Source: an uncultured Dehalococcoidia bacterium (GTDB taxonomy: Bacteria > Chloroflexota > Dehalococcoidia > Lucifugimonadales > UBA3495). From it: 64,000 nt of DNA. The notes under the pieces are model-generated. The model searched no databases. It was not told the origin of the DNA and was given only the letters and a program-made list of their open reading frames with translations. The position numbers and the translations under genes were made by a program. The stretch lies in the NCBI GenBank assembly GCA_951812625.1, contig CATOSP010000002.1, positions 124,001 to 188,000 of the forward strand, read 5' to 3'. Below are positions 23,593 to 32,859 of the stretch, one piece after another (position 1 is the stretch's first letter; every line of letters begins with the position of its first letter).

Positions 23593-24318
23593 ATGCCAGG
23601 AATCGGCACTCTCAAGCAGCGCATCAAAGCGGGCGAGACCGTCATCGGCGTCTCCGTGCCCCTGGACTCGACCCGCTCACAATTGGAGGAGATCCTGAGC
23701 AAGGACACCTATGACTTTCTTACCGTCGACAGCCAGCACAGCCCCTACAATGAGGAGAAGCTGGCAGCCCTGTGCATCACGGCGGAAGACTTGGAGATGC
23801 CGGTCCAGTTTCGCATCAAGAACACTCGTCACGCCTACCTGATCGGAAATATCCTGGACCTGGGGCCAGCAGCCATCGAGGTACCGCTAGTGGAGGACGA
23901 GACAATCGTCGATGAGGCGATTGAAGCCTTCTACTACCCGCAACAGGGCAAGCGCAGTTGGGGCGGCGCAGCGCGGCATGGCGTCCGGGGCCGGGACGAC
24001 AGGCTGGAGTACGCTGAGTGGTGGAACAACAACGGGGTGCTGTGTTTGCAAATGGAGACCGTGACCGGCGTCATCAACGCCCGAAAGCTGGCCAAGTCTG
24101 GGGTGGACTGCCTGACCTGGGGGCCCGCCGATCTCAGCTTCGACCTGGAGGCCCACCCGGATTTTCCTTACCGCACCACCGACGACTGTGTCCGCCACGT
24201 GCTGAAGCAACTGGAGGGGACTGACGTGAGAATCAGCTTCCGCAACGGCGGGCCCGAGCAGCGGGACCACTACCGGGAGATGGGCGTGACCGTGTTCATG
24301 GAGCGGCCCATCACCTAG
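23593..24318 (+). CDS. HpcH/HpaI aldolase/citrate lyase-family protein
   Basis: 241 residues, a class II pyruvate-type aldolase barrel. It shows YDFLTVDSQHSPYNEEKL (corresponding to the usual DxEHGP), VQFRIKN, the helix before LQMETVTGVINARKLAKSGVDCLTWGPADLSFDL (metal-binding Glu and Asp) and a short C-terminal strand. The typical GAxGIxxP segment is here GPAAIEVPLVED. Members cleave or form C-C bonds with pyruvate or glyoxylate; the substrate is not evident. AAGGAGG lies 6 bp before the ATG. It ends at a strong convergent hairpin. Confidence 0.82.
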   Translation: MPGIGTLKQRIKAGETVIGVSVPLDSTRSQLEEILSKDTYDFLTVDSQHSPYNEEKLAALCITAEDLEMPVQFRIKNTRHAYLIGNILDLGPAAIEVPLVEDETIVDEAIEAFYYPQQGKRSWGGAARHGVRGRDDRLEYAEWWNNNGVLCLQMETVTGVINARKLAKSGVDCLTWGPADLSFDLEAHPDFPYRTTDDCVRHVLKQLEGTDVRISFRNGGPEQRDHYREMGVTVFMERPIT

Positions 24319-24387
24319 AGGGGAGCATCAGCCGTGTCAGGGCTAAGACACGCCTTCCTGCTGCAACGCAACCCGGGCAGGGTACCA

Positions 24388-24421
24388 GACATGGACGGGG
24401 ATATAGCCCTCCGTCCATGTC
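24388..24421. terminator. Strong hairpin between convergent genes
   Basis: GACATGGACGG (24388-24398) and CCGTCCATGTC (24411-24421) form a perfect 11-bp stem, extendable by further G-C pairs, in the gap between the aldolase gene and the convergent 79-aa gene. Confidence 0.65.
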
Positions 24422-24431
24422 ACGTCCCCAG

Positions 24432-24671
24432 TCAGGCGAGCCGCTCGATTTCCCGCCTGTAAACTTCCGAGTTGACCAGGCGTTCCAGCGCGTCGATCTC
24501 TTCCAGGCAGTCTTCAAAAGACGACGAAGTGCCGAGGAATGACGCGATAGTCTCGCCCACAATGAAAACGCTGTACACCTGGTCCTTGTAATAGACCTCC
24601 ACCCGTATGTCATCCAGGTCCCGCAAATAGACCGGTGTACCCACTCGAAGGTCCAGCCCTGTTCCCACCAT
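24432..24671 (-). CDS. Hypothetical protein, 79 aa
   Basis: An acidic small protein (MVGTGLDLRVGTPVYLRDLDDIRVEVYY..) with predicted beta strands at the N-terminus and a helix at the C-terminus (DCLEEIDALERLVNSEVYRREIERL). No signal peptide or membrane segment. GGGAGGGG just before the ATG supports it as a real gene. Family not recognised. Confidence 0.55.
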   Translation of the reverse strand: MVGTGLDLRVGTPVYLRDLDDIRVEVYYKDQVYSVFIVGETIASFLGTSSSFEDCLEEIDALERLVNSEVYRREIERLA

Positions 24672-25042
24672 GTTCCCCTCCCATCTTGCCGGATCTGTCC
24701 AGGATTTTGCCCCGGACCTGGGTTGCCCGTATCTACTCTAGCAACAGCTTCGCGCTTTGTAATCTGGCAAATGTCAGTAAAAATCTTCCTCGCCCCGCCC
24801 GCTCCACTGCTCAACCCACCCGGATGTCCCGGTCGGTGTGATTTACATAACATATGCACGATTCGCCAGCACAACCAGACTCATCATAAATGGTGGTGGA
24901 TGGGCTCTCACAGAAGAATGGGTACTATTGCCCAGAAACCGGCAGCAACGTACCCATCACGTGGAAGGTAGTCAGGCCATGCTGATGAGATTCACGTGAG
25001 GGGGGGCACGGGAGCGAGGTCGAGGCGAGCAGGCGCTAGGCC
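24672..25042. other. Intergenic region with no recognised feature
   Basis: 371 bp between two minus-strand genes. I see no convincing gene, terminator or member of the dispersed repeat here. The sequence becomes AT-richer near 24840-24900. Confidence 0.5.
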
Positions 25043-26029
25043 CTACCCGTGCAACTCAATGACGTCCTCGTCGGCGAGGATATAATCTCGCCCCACACGC
25101 TGGCCTCCGAACTTGCCCGATCCCCAGAGGAGAGCGTACTTGAAGCGACGCAGCCAGTCCTTATGCACCAGAACAGCGGCGTCCTCCACAATGCTTCCGG
25201 TGGCCAAAACCAGCGGGTCCTTCCGGTCCGGTTCCGAGCCGCGCGCCTTGAGGTATACCCGGACCCGACCCAAGGCCTCGAAGACCGCCTTGGCCAGATC
25301 ATCCAGACCGGTCTCCAAGTCTGCCGAGACCAACACCACAGGGAACCGGGCGCCGTAAAGCTCTTGTAGAAGCTCGAAAGCCACGTCCGCGTCTGGTGTG
25401 TCGGCCTTGGCCCCGATGATGAGCGCCGGCTTCTGCACCAGCGGGTCCTCCGGGTCCGCCGCTTCTCCCCTGCCCAGCAGCCGGAAGCTGTAGCGGTCAA
25501 GCTCCGAAAATACCTCGTCAGCCTCGGTCAGCGGGTCCCCGGAGAGGTCCAGTACTATCAAGAGCAGGTCGGTGTTGCGCAGCAGGCTGAATAGCTGGCC
25601 CTGAATATCGCTATCGCTGATGGCTGGTGTGTCCACCAGTTGAATCTTGATGTTCTCGTAGCGCAGCATCCCGGGGAGTGGAATGCGCGTGGTGTAGGGG
25701 TAGGCTGCCACCTTTGCGCCCGCGCCAGTCAGTGTTGCCAGAATCTGCGACTTCCCGGAGTTGGGCATCCCTATCAAGGATGCCTGGCCCGCCCCCTCCT
25801 TCCGTACCACGAAGGGCTGGTGCTGGCCCGCCCCTCGTTTGGGGTTTTCCAGTTCCTCCATCCCCTTGGCGACCTTGGCTCGCAGGTCGGCCCGGAGGTG
25901 GTCTGTGCCCTTGTGCTTGGGGGTGGCGGCCAGCATCTGCTGTAGCGCGGCCACTTTCTCAGCCGTTCCCCTGGCGGCGCGGTACTTCTGCTCGGCGATG
26001 TAGTACTGGGGAGGCAGGTTGGCAGGCAT
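25043..26029 (-). CDS. DRG/Obg-type GTPase with TGS domain
   Basis: A 328-residue GTPase. The helical N-terminus PPQYYIAEQKYRAARGTAEKVAALQQMLAATPKHKGT is typical of the DRG-like bacterial/archaeal group, followed by G1 GMPNSGKS, G3 DTPA (Ala instead of the usual Gly), and G4 IGAKAD in place of NKxD, then a C-terminal TGS domain (RVRVYLKARG..VLATGSIVEDAAVLVHKDWLRRFKYALLWG). The family is linked to ribosome or tRNA function. The DTPA and AKAD changes are deviations from the canonical motifs but match this subfamily as I remember it. The ATG is at 26029, with a good promoter upstream. Confidence 0.85.
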   Translation of the reverse strand: MPANLPPQYYIAEQKYRAARGTAEKVAALQQMLAATPKHKGTDHLRADLRAKVAKGMEELENPKRGAGQHQPFVVRKEGAGQASLIGMPNSGKSQILATLTGAGAKVAAYPYTTRIPLPGMLRYENIKIQLVDTPAISDSDIQGQLFSLLRNTDLLLIVLDLSGDPLTEADEVFSELDRYSFRLLGRGEAADPEDPLVQKPALIIGAKADTPDADVAFELLQELYGARFPVVLVSADLETGLDDLAKAVFEALGRVRVYLKARGSEPDRKDPLVLATGSIVEDAAVLVHKDWLRRFKYALLWGSGKFGGQRVGRDYILADEDVIELHG

Positions 26030-26097
26030 CCTATCCTCTCCTGGTCCGAAAGGGACAATAGGGACAATCCTGATGGGATCCTGGGGGGACAATTTGG

Positions 26098-26126
26098 AAT
26101 ATAGCAACCGTCGGAATTGGAGTCAA
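26098..26126 (-). promoter_or_regulatory. Promoter for the DRG-type GTPase gene
   Basis: On the minus strand TTGACT (26121-26126), a 17-bp spacer and TATATT (26098-26103), giving a leader of about 62 nt. Confidence 0.7.
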
Positions 26127-26141
26127 ACGCGGCGGGTTGCG

Positions 26142-26170
26142 TGGACAACCCACCGCCTAAGCGATAGACT
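26142..26170 (+). promoter_or_regulatory. Promoter for the TM2-domain gene
   Basis: TGGACA (26142-26147), a 17-bp spacer and TAGACT (26165-26170), about 40 bp before the ATG. It is back to back with the GTPase promoter. Confidence 0.55.
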
Positions 26171-26210
26171 ACCCGCCACCAGTGCGGCACCTGTATGTGG
26201 GAGGCGAGCT

Positions 26211-26672
26211 ATGAAGGGGTTATTGTTGCACTATTCCGCGGATACTAGATCAGGAATCATTGCCGGGGATGATGGTCAGCGATACTCTTTCCGAGAATCC
26301 GATTGGAATGACTCACGCGGCCCTGAGAATGGACTGCGTGTTGATTTCGAGGCCGTCTCTGACACTGCTACTGCAATTTATGTAGACCCATCTAGCTTGG
26401 CAAGCACCCCAGGCAGCGGCTATCAGGGAGTCCCAAGGCGGAAGAGCAAAGTGGCTGCCGGGCTGTTAGCTTTATTTCTAGGTGGCTTCGGAATCCATAA
26501 GTTTTATCTGGGTTACATCGGTGCGGGGTTTATACACATAATTCTTACGTTTATCATCATTGGAATACCAGTGAACTGGGTGATTACCATCATAGAAGCC
26601 ATCATTTATTTCACTAAATCTGATGAAGATTTCTACCAAACTCACGAAGTTGGTAGGCGAAATTTCTTCTGA
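26211..26672 (+). CDS. TM2 domain protein with N-terminal cold-shock-like domain
   Basis: 153 residues. Residues 1-60 (GLLLHYSADTRSGIIAGDDGQRYSFRESDW..GLRVDFEAVSDTATAIYVD) look like a small OB/cold-shock-type domain. Residues about 76-140 are a TM2 domain: KSKVAAGLLALFLGGFGIHKFYLGYIGAGFIHII with the DRF-like turn replaced by GIHKFYLG, then a second membrane helix. The combination is common in bacteria; function unknown. The gene is markedly AT-rich compared with both neighbours. Confidence 0.8.
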   Translation: MKGLLLHYSADTRSGIIAGDDGQRYSFRESDWNDSRGPENGLRVDFEAVSDTATAIYVDPSSLASTPGSGYQGVPRRKSKVAAGLLALFLGGFGIHKFYLGYIGAGFIHIILTFIIIGIPVNWVITIIEAIIYFTKSDEDFYQTHEVGRRNFF

Positions 26673-26918
26673 GGCCGGGTGGCCCAAAATGGCTCACTTT
26701 GGCTCAAAAATAGAAAAATCCAGCCTCAGAGTCCACGGAAGTGGGACACACCCATCCGCCGAGGGACGGATCGTATCCGCCGCTTCCCGGCGGCCTTCCC
26801 CTTAGTGACCCCGAATACGTCGCCTGGAACTTGCCTGTGCAGCACGCGTATACAACCCCTTGCCCCGGCAATGGCCAGCCTGATTAAATGGGGACCACCA
26901 GCACAGGAGGTGATGATC

Positions 26919-27971
26919 GTGCCTGTATTCGACGCCGATTATCTGCACAGGGTTGCCTACCATATCTACCGGGCCAAGGGCGTGTCCCAAGAGGAGGCGG
27001 AAATCGTCGCTACCCACCAGGTGAAGGCCAACCTGGTCGGCCACGACTCCCACGGCGTCATCCACATCATCGACTATACCGGACGTATCGACCGGGGCCA
27101 CATCGTCCCTGGCGCGCCCTTCGAGGTGGTCAGTGAGACCCCCGCCACCGCCGTCATCAACGGCAACTGGGGCTTTGGCTTCGTCGTCACCGAGCGGGCC
27201 ATGCGTATGGCCATCGAGAAGGCCAGGGTCAACGGAGTTGCCGCCATCACCGTCCATTACCAGAGCCACATCGGACGGCTGGGCGACTACCCGACGATGG
27301 CGGCCAACGAAGGCATGATCGGCATGATTACCGCCGACTCCGGCGCAGGACCCAAGTCGGTGGCCCCATTCGGCGGCAGGGCGCGGCGCCTGGGGACCAA
27401 CCCCATCTGCATGGGAGTTCCCAGTGACCTGGAGGGAACAGTATTGCTCGACATGGCCAGCAGCGCCGTGGCTGCGGGCAAGATCGGTCTAGCCAGGAAC
27501 CGTGGTGAGCAAGTCCCGCCCGGATGGCTCATCGACAAGGACGGTAACCCCACCACCGACCCCGACGACTACCGCGAGGGCGGAGCGATCCTCCCAGTGG
27601 GTGCAGACCAGGGCCATAAGGGCTACGGCCTCTCCTTCATGGTCGAGACCCTTTCCGCCCTGCTTACCGGTCTGGGCTTCGGCATCGACCCCCAGGCCCG
27701 CCACAACGACGGCGTCTTCATCGCTGTCTTCAACGTAGAGCACTTCCGCCCCCTCGATGTCTTCAAGCAGGAGGTCAAGGAGTTCGCCGAGTTTATCAAG
27801 ACCTCGCCCCCAGCCGCTGGTTTCACCGAGGTCCTCTATCCCGGAGAGCCGGAGTTCCGCACCGAGCAGGCCCGCCGCCGCGACGGCATCTTTGTAGAGG
27901 ACGCCACATGGGAGGAGATCACCGGCCTGATGAAGGAACTGGGGGTAGGAGAGGCCGTAGGCCAGCCATAG
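26919..27971 (+). CDS. Malate/L-lactate/ureidoglycolate dehydrogenase family (LDH2/MDH2 type) oxidoreductase
   Basis: About 350 residues of the NAD(P)-dependent LDH2/MDH2 family, which is unrelated to classical malate dehydrogenase. Seen are HDSHGVIHI (catalytic His), GFVVTERAMRMAIEKAR, YQSHIGRLGDYPTMAA, GTNPICMGVPS (NAD site) and GADQGHKGYGLSFMVETLSALLTG. These enzymes oxidise 2-hydroxyacids such as malate, sulfolactate or ureidoglycolate; the true substrate is open. GTG 26919, 8 bp after AGGAGG, is preferred over ATG 26913. Confidence 0.87.
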   Translation: MPVFDADYLHRVAYHIYRAKGVSQEEAEIVATHQVKANLVGHDSHGVIHIIDYTGRIDRGHIVPGAPFEVVSETPATAVINGNWGFGFVVTERAMRMAIEKARVNGVAAITVHYQSHIGRLGDYPTMAANEGMIGMITADSGAGPKSVAPFGGRARRLGTNPICMGVPSDLEGTVLLDMASSAVAAGKIGLARNRGEQVPPGWLIDKDGNPTTDPDDYREGGAILPVGADQGHKGYGLSFMVETLSALLTGLGFGIDPQARHNDGVFIAVFNVEHFRPLDVFKQEVKEFAEFIKTSPPAAGFTEVLYPGEPEFRTEQARRRDGIFVEDATWEEITGLMKELGVGEAVGQP

Positions 27972-27993
27972 CAACGAGTGTGACGCGCCCGAA

Positions 27994-28023
27994 TTGCCGC
28001 CGTCTCCGTGGCTGTGATATACT
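27994..28023 (+). promoter_or_regulatory. Promoter for rpsO-pnp
   Basis: TTGCCG (27994-27999), an 18-bp spacer and the extended -10 TG-A-TATACT (28015-28023), about 40 bp before the rpsO start. Confidence 0.65.
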
Positions 28024-28061
28024 CGCCAGGAACGAGAAGGAAGAAGGAATATAGACTCAGG

Positions 28062-28328
28062 ATGCTAGACGCGGATACACGGGCGCAGATCTCTCAGGAA
28101 TACCGCCTCCACCCCAACGACACCGGCTCCACAGAGCTACAGGTCGCCATCCTCACGGAACGCATCAAACAGTTGACGGCCCACCTGCGCGTCCACAAGA
28201 AAGACGTTGCCTGTCGCCGGGGGCTTGTAACCATGGTGTCCAAGAGGCGCAGGCTCCTGAATTACCTCACCAATGAAGACGTAGGTCGATACCAGTCGCT
28301 GATAACCCGCTTGGGGTTACGGCGATAA
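28062..28328 (+). CDS. rpsO: 30S ribosomal protein S15
   Basis: 88 residues, the normal S15 length, starting [35 protein letters not shown] and ending in the [20 protein letters not shown] helix. S15 binds 16S rRNA helices 20-22 in platform assembly. A longer frame from 28008 starts inside the promoter and is rejected. The hairpin after the gene and pnp downstream reproduce the widespread rpsO-pnp arrangement, in which the spacer hairpin is an mRNA-processing or termination site. Confidence 0.95.
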   Translation: MLDADTRAQISQEYRLHPNDTGSTELQVAILTERIKQLTAHLRVHKKDVACRRGLVTMVSKRRRLLNYLTNEDVGRYQSLITRLGLRR

Positions 28329-28345
28329 CCTTCTCAAGGCCTTTA

Positions 28346-28372
28346 CAGCACCCTGCAACAGGGTGCTGTTTC
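28346..28372 (+). terminator. rpsO-pnp intergenic hairpin
   Basis: CAGCACCCTG (28346-28355) and CAGGGTGCTG (28359-28368) form a perfect 10-bp stem with a CAA loop, followed by TTTCAT. It may be an intrinsic terminator of modest strength or an RNase processing site between rpsO and pnp. Confidence 0.75.
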
Positions 28373-28420
28373 ATGTCTAGCAATTCCCCCTGAGTGAAGC
28401 GAGGTAGCTTAACTTTCATC

Positions 28421-30709
28421 ATGCCCAAAGTAGTCGAACGCGCCGTCGGGCGCGAAGAGTTGATCATCGAGACCGGCAAGCTGGCTGGTCAGGCCCACGG
28501 TGCCGTAACCGTACGCTACGGCGAGACCATCATACTTGCCACTGCGGTCATATCCGAGAAGCCAAGGTCTGCGGATATGGATTTCCTGCCGCTTACGGTG
28601 GACTATGAAGAGCGGCTTTACTCCGCCGGGAAGATTCCCGGCAGCTTCTTCCGCCGGGAGGGCCGCCCCGGTCAGGAGGCGATCCTAACCGCACGGCTGG
28701 TGGACCGGTCCATCCGCCCCCTGTTCCCCAAGGGCCTCCACAACGACGTCCAGATGACCATCACCACCCTCTCTGCGGACGGTGAGAATCCTCCCGAAAT
28801 CCCGGCGATGGTGGGAGCGTCCGCAGCGCTGAACCTCTCCCAGATTCCCTTTGCTGGCCCCATCGGAGCCACCCGCATCGCCTACAAGAATGGGGAGTAC
28901 GTAGTCAATCCTACCTACTTCGAGATGGAAGACTCCCAGCTCAGCATGGTGGTCTCCAGCACCGCCGACGCCATCCTCATGGTAGAGGCTGGGTCTGAGG
29001 AGGTCTCCGAGGAGGTAATCCTGGAGGGCATCAGGCTGGCCCACCAGGCGAACCTGGAAGTCATCGGCCTTATCAATGAACTGTCTGAAGGTCTGACCAA
29101 ACCCAAGGTCGAAGTGCCCTACGACGAAGCGGAAGCGAAGGATGTGGATTCCCGGGTCAAGGCCATCCTTAACGGCCGTTTGACTGAACTGTTGGAAGAG
29201 AACCCGGAAAAGATGGAAATGGAAGAGAGGGAAAACCGGCTCTCCGACGAGGTCGCCGAGCAGCTTGCCGAAGACTTCTCTCCCGGAAAGATAGCCGAGG
29301 GATTCAAGAGCGCCCTGCGGGAGGCGGTCCGGGGCCGCATCCTGGACCGGGGCATCCGCCCCGACGGGCGCGTCCCGACGGAAATCCGTCCCATCTCCTG
29401 CGACGTGGGGCTTTTGCCCCGGGTCCACGGATCTGGCCTGTTCACCCGGGGCCACACCCAGGTGCTGTCCGTCGTCACCCTGGCCTCAATGGCCATGAAG
29501 CAGACGCTGGACACGGTCGGCCCGCTGGACACCAAGCGGTTCATGCACCACTACAACTTCCCGTCCTTCTCCACCGGCGAGGCCCGGCGAGTGGGCTCTC
29601 CCGGACGCCGCGAAATCGGCCACGGCGCGTTGGCCGAGCGCGCCGTCCTGGCGGCACTCCCCCCCGAGGATGAGTTTCCCTACGCCATCCGGGTGGTATC
29701 AGAGGTCCTAAGCTCCAACGGCAGCACGTCTATGGGAAGTGTCTGCGGCGCCACCCTGGCCCTGATGGACGCCGGAGTGCCCATCAAGAAGCCGGTGGCC
29801 GGTATTGCTATGGGCCTGGTAACCGACGATGACGGCCGGTTCGCCATCCTCAGCGATATCCAGGGCGTGGAGGATTTCCTGGGGGACATGGACTTCAAGG
29901 TCGCTGGCACCGCCGACGGCGTGAACGCCCTCCAGATGGACATCAAGCTGACGGGCCTGAACGAAGAGATACTGGCCCAGGCACTGGAGCAGGCCCGCGT
30001 TGGTCGCCTGCACATCCTGGACAAGATGAACGAGGCCATCTCCAGCCCCCGCAGCGAGATGAGCGCCTACGCCCCCAAGATGGTCCGCTTGCAAATACCG
30101 GTGGAGAAGATCGGTACGCTGATCGGGCCGGGAGGCCGTGTAATCCGCGGCATATCTGAGGAGACCGGTACATCCATTGACGTGCAGGACGACGGCGCGG
30201 TCACCATAGGTGGCTCGGATGCCCGGATGCTGGAGATAGCACGGTCCAAGGTGGACAGCCTGACCCGAGAGCTCACGGTGGGGGACATCTTCACCGGCAA
30301 AGTCACGCGGCAGACCAACTTCGGGGTCTTCGTGGAACTTCTGCCGGGCCGGGAGGGTCTGGTGCGCAACGGAGACCTGGGGGAACTGGAGTCGGACGTG
30401 GAAATGGGCCAGGAAATCACCGTCATGATCTCCGAGATAGACGCCCAGGGACGGCTGAACCTCTCCCGCCGCGCCCTCTTTGGGGACAACGGAGGCCCCG
30501 CACCTGCACCCGCCCAGCGCTCCGGCGGCAACAACTTTGACCGGGGACGCCGGCCTGGAGGATTCAACGGCGGACGCGGCGGCCAAGGAGACCGAGGGCG
30601 CCGTCCCGGAGGCCCCGGCGGACAGCGTGGCGGCCCCAGGCCCGGTGGTCCCAGCGGTCCCGACCGTCGTTTCCTCGGCGGTGGCGGTGGTCCAAGACCC
30701 GCACGGTAG
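28421..30709 (+). CDS. pnp: Polyribonucleotide nucleotidyltransferase
   Basis: A 762-residue phosphorolytic 3'-5' exoribonuclease of the RNA degradosome type: two RNase PH domains (first with DFLPLTVDYEERLYSAGKIPGSFFRREGRP; second with RGHTQVLSVVTL and GEARRVGSPGRREIGHGALAERA), a KH domain (GTLIGPGGRVIRGISEETG) and an S1 domain (GDIFTGKVTRQTNFGVFVEL). The S1 domain is followed by about 70 residues rich in Arg and Gly (RGRRPGG-type repeats), longer than in E. coli, which probably add RNA binding. ATG 28421 is preferred to the upstream GTG. It ends at a strong terminator. Confidence 0.97.
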   Translation: MPKVVERAVGREELIIETGKLAGQAHGAVTVRYGETIILATAVISEKPRSADMDFLPLTVDYEERLYSAGKIPGSFFRREGRPGQEAILTARLVDRSIRPLFPKGLHNDVQMTITTLSADGENPPEIPAMVGASAALNLSQIPFAGPIGATRIAYKNGEYVVNPTYFEMEDSQLSMVVSSTADAILMVEAGSEEVSEEVILEGIRLAHQANLEVIGLINELSEGLTKPKVEVPYDEAEAKDVDSRVKAILNGRLTELLEENPEKMEMEERENRLSDEVAEQLAEDFSPGKIAEGFKSALREAVRGRILDRGIRPDGRVPTEIRPISCDVGLLPRVHGSGLFTRGHTQVLSVVTLASMAMKQTLDTVGPLDTKRFMHHYNFPSFSTGEARRVGSPGRREIGHGALAERAVLAALPPEDEFPYAIRVVSEVLSSNGSTSMGSVCGATLALMDAGVPIKKPVAGIAMGLVTDDDGRFAILSDIQGVEDFLGDMDFKVAGTADGVNALQMDIKLTGLNEEILAQALEQARVGRLHILDKMNEAISSPRSEMSAYAPKMVRLQIPVEKIGTLIGPGGRVIRGISEETGTSIDVQDDGAVTIGGSDARMLEIARSKVDSLTRELTVGDIFTGKVTRQTNFGVFVELLPGREGLVRNGDLGELESDVEMGQEITVMISEIDAQGRLNLSRRALFGDNGGPAPAPAQRSGGNNFDRGRRPGGFNGGRGGQGDRGRRPGGPGGQRGGPRPGGPSGPDRRFLGGGGGPRPAR

Positions 30710-30733
30710 ACTTTGTCCAAGTACTGGTGATGA

Positions 30734-30773
30734 GCGCCGGGTGCAGTATACTTTGCACCCGGCGCTTACTTTA
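30734..30773 (+). terminator. Intrinsic terminator after pnp
   Basis: GCGCCGGGTGC (30734-30744) pairs perfectly over 11 bp with GCACCCGGCGC (30755-30765), followed by TTACTTTAT. Confidence 0.85.
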
Positions 30774-30928
30774 TCAGACAATTGCGCAGGACTTTTGGGA
30801 CCGCTGGCGGGTTCCTATTCTTTGCTGTGAACTGTTCCCTCCAACTTCCCCGCCTGTCTAATCCATGCTAATATCCCTGCTGATATCCTATGTACTCACG
30901 CCCGACGCGGCACCGTAAGGGGGTAGAC

Positions 30929-31717
30929 ATGGCGTCCATTCGAGTGGTTGTCAACGGCGCTACCGGCAAAATGGGTACGGAAACCGTCGCCGCCGTCAAC
31001 CAGGACGATGACATGGAACTGTTGGGCGCGGTCTGTCACCGGGAGCGGGGCCCTAGGCTGGCCGTTGCCGGTGGCGGCCAGGTCCCACTTTCAACGGACC
31101 TTGCGGCCATGCTGCGCGATACTCAGCCCGACGTGCTGGTGGACTTCACCAACGCCACGGTCTGCATGGAAGCCGCCATGCAGGGAGCGGCCGTATCGAC
31201 CAACCTGGTGCTGGGTGCAAGCGGCCTCACCGACGATAACCTGCAACAACTGGACGCAGTGGCCCACGACAAGAACATCGGCATCGTGGTAGCCCCTAAT
31301 TTCGCCCTCGGTGCGGTGGTGCTGAAGAAACTGGCCGAGGAAGCCGCAGCCTACTTCGACTACGTGGACATCATAGAAGCCCATCACGAGGCCAAGATAG
31401 ACGCGCCGTCGGGTTTCGCCGTTGCCCTGGCCCGGAGCCTGGGAGACCGGAAGAAGTTCACCCGGAACCAGACTGAGCGGGAGAACCTGCCCGGCTCCCG
31501 GGGCGCTGAGCACAACGGGGTTACCGTCCACAGCCTTCGGATGCCGGGGCGCAGCGCGCACCACGAGGTCATCTTCGGCGCGTTGGGTCAGACCGTATCG
31601 TTGAGGCACGATACCCTCGGGCGCGACTGCTACATGCCCGGCGTCCTGCGCTGCATCCGCGAGGTTGTGAACCGTCCGGGTCTTGTGGTAGGCTTGGAAA
31701 ACGTCCTTGGCCTGTAA
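30929..31717 (+). CDS. dapB: 4-Hydroxy-tetrahydrodipicolinate reductase
   Basis: 262 residues. The NAD(P) loop is VNGATGKMG, with the active-site block EAHHEAKIDAPSGFAVALA (catalytic His and Lys). The C-terminus GQTVSLRHDTLGRDCYMPGVL is typical of the family. It reduces the DapA product in lysine/diaminopimelate synthesis. GGGGG lies 8 bp before the ATG. It is the first gene of the dapB - asd - aldehyde dehydrogenase - dapA series. Confidence 0.95.
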   Translation: MASIRVVVNGATGKMGTETVAAVNQDDDMELLGAVCHRERGPRLAVAGGGQVPLSTDLAAMLRDTQPDVLVDFTNATVCMEAAMQGAAVSTNLVLGASGLTDDNLQQLDAVAHDKNIGIVVAPNFALGAVVLKKLAEEAAAYFDYVDIIEAHHEAKIDAPSGFAVALARSLGDRKKFTRNQTERENLPGSRGAEHNGVTVHSLRMPGRSAHHEVIFGALGQTVSLRHDTLGRDCYMPGVLRCIREVVNRPGLVVGLENVLGL

Positions 31718-31754
31718 TCAGGCCAAATTTGCCTTTGTGTACTGAGAGGAATCC

Positions 31755-32819
31755 GTGCAAGACCTGACCTTGGGCGTTGTGGGCGCCACCGGAGCCGTGG
31801 GAACAGAGTTCCTGAAAATCGTAGGATCCCGCTACGACCGGTTGCCCAAACTCAAGGCGCTGGCTTCCAGCCGCTCGGCAGGCCGTAAGCTCAAGGTCGG
31901 CGGCCAGGAATTGGTGGTCGAGGAGACCACGGAAGATTCCTTTTGGGACCTCGACATCGCCTTCATATCCGTCAGCACGGACATGAGCCGCAAGTTCGCC
32001 CCAATGGCCGTGGCTGCCGGGGCGGTGGTCATCGACGATAGCTCCGCCTTCCGCATGAACGAGGACGTTCCGCTTGTGGTGCCGGAGGTCAACGGCGCAG
32101 ACGTGGAGGATCACCGGGGCATCATATCCATTCCCAACTGCTCCACCACGCCCATTGTGATGGTGTGCCATCCCCTCCAACAGGTCAATCCTGTGATGCG
32201 CATCGTCGCCGACACCTACCAGTCGGTTTCCGGCGCGGGCGGCGCGGCGATGGACGAACTAAGACAGCAGACCGGCCATCTTCTCGACGGGCAGTACGAT
32301 GTGCAGGCCGAGGCGTTGGACCACCAGATAGGCTTCAACGTAATCCCGCGCATCGACCGGTTTCTGGACACCGGATACACCAACGAAGAGCAAAAGATGG
32401 TCCAAGAGTCGCGCAAGATCATGCATCTCCCCGACCTGCGCGTATCCGCTACCTGCGTCCGGGTGCCGGTGCTAGTATCCCACAGCGCGGCAGTCCACAT
32501 CGAACTGGAAGAGCCGATGTCCCCGGAGGAGGCGCGGGAGATTCTCAGCGCAGCCCCCGGCGTCACCGTGCTGGATGACCCGGAGCGTGGCGTTTACCCG
32601 ATGCCTTGGGACGTAGCCGGGACCGACGACGTTTTCGTAGGTCGCATCCGGCGCGACCTTTCCCACCCCAACGGGTTGGTGATGTGGGTAGTGTCCGACA
32701 ACCTGCGTAAAGGCGCCGCTCTCAACTCCATACAAATAGCTGAAGAGTTGGTAGCCCGCGAGTGTCTCAGGCCGCGGCCCGTTTCGGGAAGTCCCCGGGG
32801 CGTGGCAACCGGTCCTTAG
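31755..32819 (+). CDS. asd: Aspartate-semialdehyde dehydrogenase
   Basis: 354 residues. The NADP loop is VVGATGAVGTEFL, catalytic Cys is in SIPNCSTTPIV, and the catalytic His is in the GRIRRDLSHPNGLVMWVVSDNLRKGAALN block. It makes aspartate semialdehyde, the branch point to lysine, threonine and methionine, and so feeds both dapA here and the threonine synthase-like enzyme at 4108. The start is GTG 31755 after GAGAGGAA. Confidence 0.95.
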   Translation: MQDLTLGVVGATGAVGTEFLKIVGSRYDRLPKLKALASSRSAGRKLKVGGQELVVEETTEDSFWDLDIAFISVSTDMSRKFAPMAVAAGAVVIDDSSAFRMNEDVPLVVPEVNGADVEDHRGIISIPNCSTTPIVMVCHPLQQVNPVMRIVADTYQSVSGAGGAAMDELRQQTGHLLDGQYDVQAEALDHQIGFNVIPRIDRFLDTGYTNEEQKMVQESRKIMHLPDLRVSATCVRVPVLVSHSAAVHIELEEPMSPEEAREILSAAPGVTVLDDPERGVYPMPWDVAGTDDVFVGRIRRDLSHPNGLVMWVVSDNLRKGAALNSIQIAEELVARECLRPRPVSGSPRGVATGP

Positions 32820-32859
32820 TCAACCCGGCGGCCCCGTCGGGAAGAAAGGTTGGCCAGCA

